A DNA stretch of 64,000 bases, from contig NC_026660.2 of assembly GCF_000004075.3 (NCBI RefSeq), positions 6,696,001 through 6,760,000 of the forward strand, in the 5' to 3' direction. A model generated the notes under the pieces. The model saw only the letters and a program-made list of their open reading frames with translations. It ran no database searches and was not told the origin of the DNA. Shown piece by piece: positions 61,201 to 64,000 of the stretch. Within the stretch, counting starts at the first letter, position 1, and every line of letters begins with the position of its first letter. Made by a program: the position numbers and the translations under genes. This stretch comes from Cucumis sativus. Its lineage: Eukaryota; Streptophyta; Magnoliopsida; Cucurbitales; Cucurbitaceae.

Positions 61201-61840
61201 TTCCTCCTAGATTTTCTTTTTTTAATTTTGTTTTTTAGTCCATTTGATTTTATAAACAATGTCAATAAAGATTGTGATCGTCATACCAACATCAAGTTCA
61301 AACAATTCGTTTTGGACTATAACTTAAGAAGAGGGTTGTGATTGTCATACCAGCATCAAGTTCAAACAGATCATTTTGGACTATAACTCAGGAAGAGCTT
61401 AGAATAGAAAAACCAACAACTAACAAGAGCATGCACACATTCTCCCACAAATTTATAGAGCTTGGTTATTTTTACTAGTTGAATAATATGGTTGTTTCCT
61501 TGTATTCCATGTATCGAATTATTAAAATAATACCAAATGTAGTGTTGTTATGATTTGATAAATCTTTTCATACAAAGTCAAGAATATTTTATTTATAATG
61601 ATTTTATTAAGCAGGTTTTATCAAATAAAGAGAAGGACTACATTTAAAATCTTTCCAAACCATAAAATTAATTTTTTTTTATTAATTTGAAGACATATTT
61701 TGCATGATAATATAAGGAAAACCAAAAACTAAGTGATCACTATTTATCTTAAACTATCATTTCATTAGATAGGAAAATAGCTAAAAACTAGTAATTACCT
61801 TTTAACACTTTTATATATTCTTAATTATAATATTGTCTAA

Positions 61841-61886
<46 letters not shown>

Positions 61887-62400
61887 CTAGAAAGAAAAAA
61901 AAGAAGAAGAAAGCAATAACACAAATTATGTAAAAGCTATAAATTAATTAACATGTAGATGGCTCAAAAGGGGGAGTCAAGAACATTAACCTAAACCTTT
62001 ACACTTCAAATCATTAAAAAAGAAAGAAAAAAAAAAAAGAAAAACCTTAACTCAATCCAAATTTGCATTTCTATCAACATCAAAATTCAACTCATATTTT
62101 CCAATTGAATATAATAAATATCATCAAATAACTCTAAAACAATTATAATTAAACAAAATTTCACCCATACATATAAATAAATATATATAAATATATATTT
62201 ATGTTTAATTAAATGTGTACAATCACTTCAAAAGTTGAAAGAAATATATATTATGATTTAAATTATATACAACCCAAATGGGAATTAATTAAAACTTGAG
62301 GACATGGAACTACTTAAATGGAAGATAGGTAAATAAATTGAAAGTAAGAATTAGGTATGAGCTAAACAAATTAAAGATACACACACATATATATGTATAT
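58261..62400. other. Gene-poor intergenic DNA, right part
   Basis: AT-rich with no supportable gene. It includes a hairpin-type repeat core at 59189-59213, a near-direct repeat at about 61280-61325 and 61335-61390 (ATCAAGTTCAAACA, TTTTGGACTATAACT) and an (AT)n tract at 61843-61882. Confidence 0.55.
61843..61882. repeat. (AT)n microsatellite
   Basis: About 20 AT units. Confidence 0.9.
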
Positions 62401-63646
62401 ATATAGACATGTGAGGTTAGGTGGGGGAAAGAAAAATATAGTTAGAAGGAAACTAAATGAACCTCAAAATGAGTTGATAAATGAAGTAGCTAGGGGGGGC
62501 TATAGAGTTAAACCCTAGAGGGGCTATATAGCAAAAAACCCACCATAATATTTGGGGATGGGGGACCAATTTATAAATAAAATAAAATAAAATAAAAAAC
62601 TTTAAAAGAATCTTTTTATTATTATTAATGGATATATATGTTACATATGGAGAACAGAATTGGGTGCCCTTTAATTTTCAGGGTCTTTCCTTTCATATTT
62701 CATATCCTCCACTTCTATCTCTCTTAGTCTTACATTAGATTATTATTATTATTTACTTTTTTTCTTTTTTTCTTTCTTTCTTTCTTTCTTTTTTTTTTCT
62801 TTTTTTCTTTTTAAATCTTTCCCCACCCACCAACAGGACCATATAACATTTCAATCAATCATACACATTACCAAAACTCAATAATACACACACACACACA
62901 CACTATAATGTGCCCTCATAACCCATATCTCTCATTTTTTTTTAAAGGAAAGGAAAAAAACCCTAAATACCCCTAATTTGTTCACTATTACCCATTTTAC
63001 CCATCCATGACCTAATTTAATTTCAATATAACCTCAAATTCCACCCCCCACCCAACATTTTGTACTAATTCTAATGTCATCCTTTGAGTTACATGTTTAT
63101 GGGCTCTATCATCTTCTATGATCTTTTGCTTCCCCACTTGGAGATGATGATCATGGTATTTTTTTTTTTGAGGGAAGTAAGAGATTCAAGAGATCTTTGT
63201 TTTACCCCTTCTTTAATTAATTAATTGATGTTGTTTCATTTTTTTTAAAAAAAATTAAAAGCTTCTTAGGGGGCTACAGAAGAGGGGTATAGGTGTGTGT
63301 ATGTAATGTAATAATAATATAGTTTGGATTAATTTAAATAAACTAGAGAAACCCCATCTCTTTTTCTCATACTCTTCTCCTTTTTTTCTCTTTCTTCTCT
63401 CTCTTTTTGTGATTTGTGTATGTGAGTGGAGCTCAATTTCCTCTCAAGTATGTGTATGGAAATTTCAAGAATTTAATACCACCAATAAAAAGTAAAGAAG
63501 AAAGAGAGAGTGGTAAGAGAATCAACTTGATATATCCTTCCTCAATTACTTATCCTCTTTAGGGTTTTTAGAAACAAGTAGCTCAAACTGAGATATGCTT
63601 CTTTTGATCTGATCCTCCCTCTCTCACTCTCCAAACCCCAAAGTTA
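62401..63646 (+). promoter_or_regulatory. Promoter and 5' leader of the NGATHA-like gene
   Basis: The 1.2 kb before the start codon includes a TTTC-rich tract (about 62757-62818), a CA tract (62886-62903) and CT-rich leader-like DNA from about 63355. A purine-rich stretch lies near 63500. No TATA box was fixed. ATG triplets at about 63593 and elsewhere open only very short frames, possible uORFs. Confidence 0.5.
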
Positions 63647-64000
63647 ATGAATTTTCACAAACCAGACATGGAATTTCTTACCAAAAGTACAAAAGAAGAT
63701 CAAGATCAAGATCAGGAAGAAGAAGAAGAAGAAGACGAAGATCAAGAGCAAGATCAAGATCTTGTTGCATGCAATTTCTTCCCAAATTCTCACAGTACTC
63801 AATTAACCAAACAACAAGACCAAGATCAAGATCAAGAAAGTGGGAATTATGAGTGTCAAAATGAGGATCATCAACCAATTCTCATGGATTTATCCTTAAG
63901 AATGGAAAGCAATGGTTTTGCTGATGTTGTAGAAAGAGAACACATGTTTGATAAAGTTGTTACTCCGAGTGATGTTGGAAAATTAAACCGTTTAGTGATT
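63647..64000 (+). CDS. NGA: NGATHA-type B3 transcription factor, 5' end only
   Basis: 118 codons run from the ATG at 63647 to the right edge with no stop; a second in-frame ATG lies at 63668. An acidic, Gln-rich stretch (about 17-40 and again 60-68, DQDQ-type repeats) is followed by LMDLSLRM. The B3 domain then begins with [20 protein letters not shown], the DNA-binding entry of the RAV/NGATHA group. The absence of an AP2 domain before B3 favours NGATHA over RAV, and so does the position beside a pyrophosphatase gene. NGATHA factors act in the nucleus to shape leaf margins, style and stigma, partly through auxin synthesis. The repeat of GAT/CAA codons is unusual and may vary in length between lines. 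The rest of B3 is outside the window. Confidence 0.9.
   Translation, partial: MNFHKPDMEFLTKSTKEDQDQDQEEEEEEDEDQEQDQDLVACNFFPNSHSTQLTKQQDQDQDQESGNYECQNEDHQPILMDLSLRMESNGFADVVEREHMFDKVVTPSDVGKLNRLVI

Noticed and set aside
63678..63878. Minus-strand frame rich in Asp/Leu over the NGATHA start
   Set aside because: It is the antisense shadow of the GAT/CAA codon repeat.

Overview
This is a 64 kb piece of a plant nuclear genome. It has intron-rich genes with GT-AG splice sites, AT-rich intergenic DNA, many (AT)n microsatellites, transposon debris and no operons. All the genes belong to flowering-plant families. The wording of the LINE and SINE debris and the compact genes suggest a eudicot, perhaps a cucurbit; the cucurbit part is an inference. 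I rebuilt gene models by joining exons at splice sites so that reading frame and family motifs continue across each junction.

Layout, left to right: (1) 5' end of a COG4-like Golgi tethering subunit (minus, runs off the left edge); (2) chloroplast ribonucleoprotein with two RRMs, close to Arabidopsis At1g01080 (minus, 4 exons, 286 aa); (3) CURT1B thylakoid curvature protein (plus, 6 exons, 175 aa); (4) clock MYB gene LHY (plus, 7 coding exons, 734 aa), with an 8.5 kb intron full of transposon fragments just after the MYB repeat; (5) autophagy kinase ATG1 (minus, 13 exons, 715 aa); (6) receptor-like pseudokinase of the At2g46850 type (minus, 3 exons, 633 aa); (7) soluble inorganic pyrophosphatase (plus, 8 coding exons, 211 aa, one GC-AG intron); (8) a 14.7 kb gene-poor stretch; (9) the 5' end of a NGATHA-type B3 transcription factor (plus, runs off the right edge).

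The order CURT1B - LHY/CCA1 - pseudokinase - pyrophosphatase - NGATHA matches, from memory, Arabidopsis At2g46820 - At2g46830 (CCA1) - At2g46850 - At2g46860 - At2g46870. The RRM gene, LHY, pyrophosphatase and NGATHA match the duplicated copy on chromosome 1 (At1g01080, At1g01060, At1g01050, At1g01030). The window therefore looks like the unduplicated form of a block that Arabidopsis later doubled and partly lost. I know of no shared pathway for the whole block. Two chloroplast genes (RRM protein, CURT1B) are divergently arranged beside the clock gene, so light or clock co-expression is possible but unproven.

Repeats: the LHY intron holds LINE tails, a LINE ORF2 fragment, a gag-only copia derivative with two ~200 bp LTRs, and LTR remnants. 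The largest ATG1 intron holds a tRNA-derived SINE and a LINE remnant. Intergenic DNA holds fold-back elements, a CACTA-type end and another LINE remnant. I found no tRNA, rRNA, CRISPR or convincing miRNA gene.
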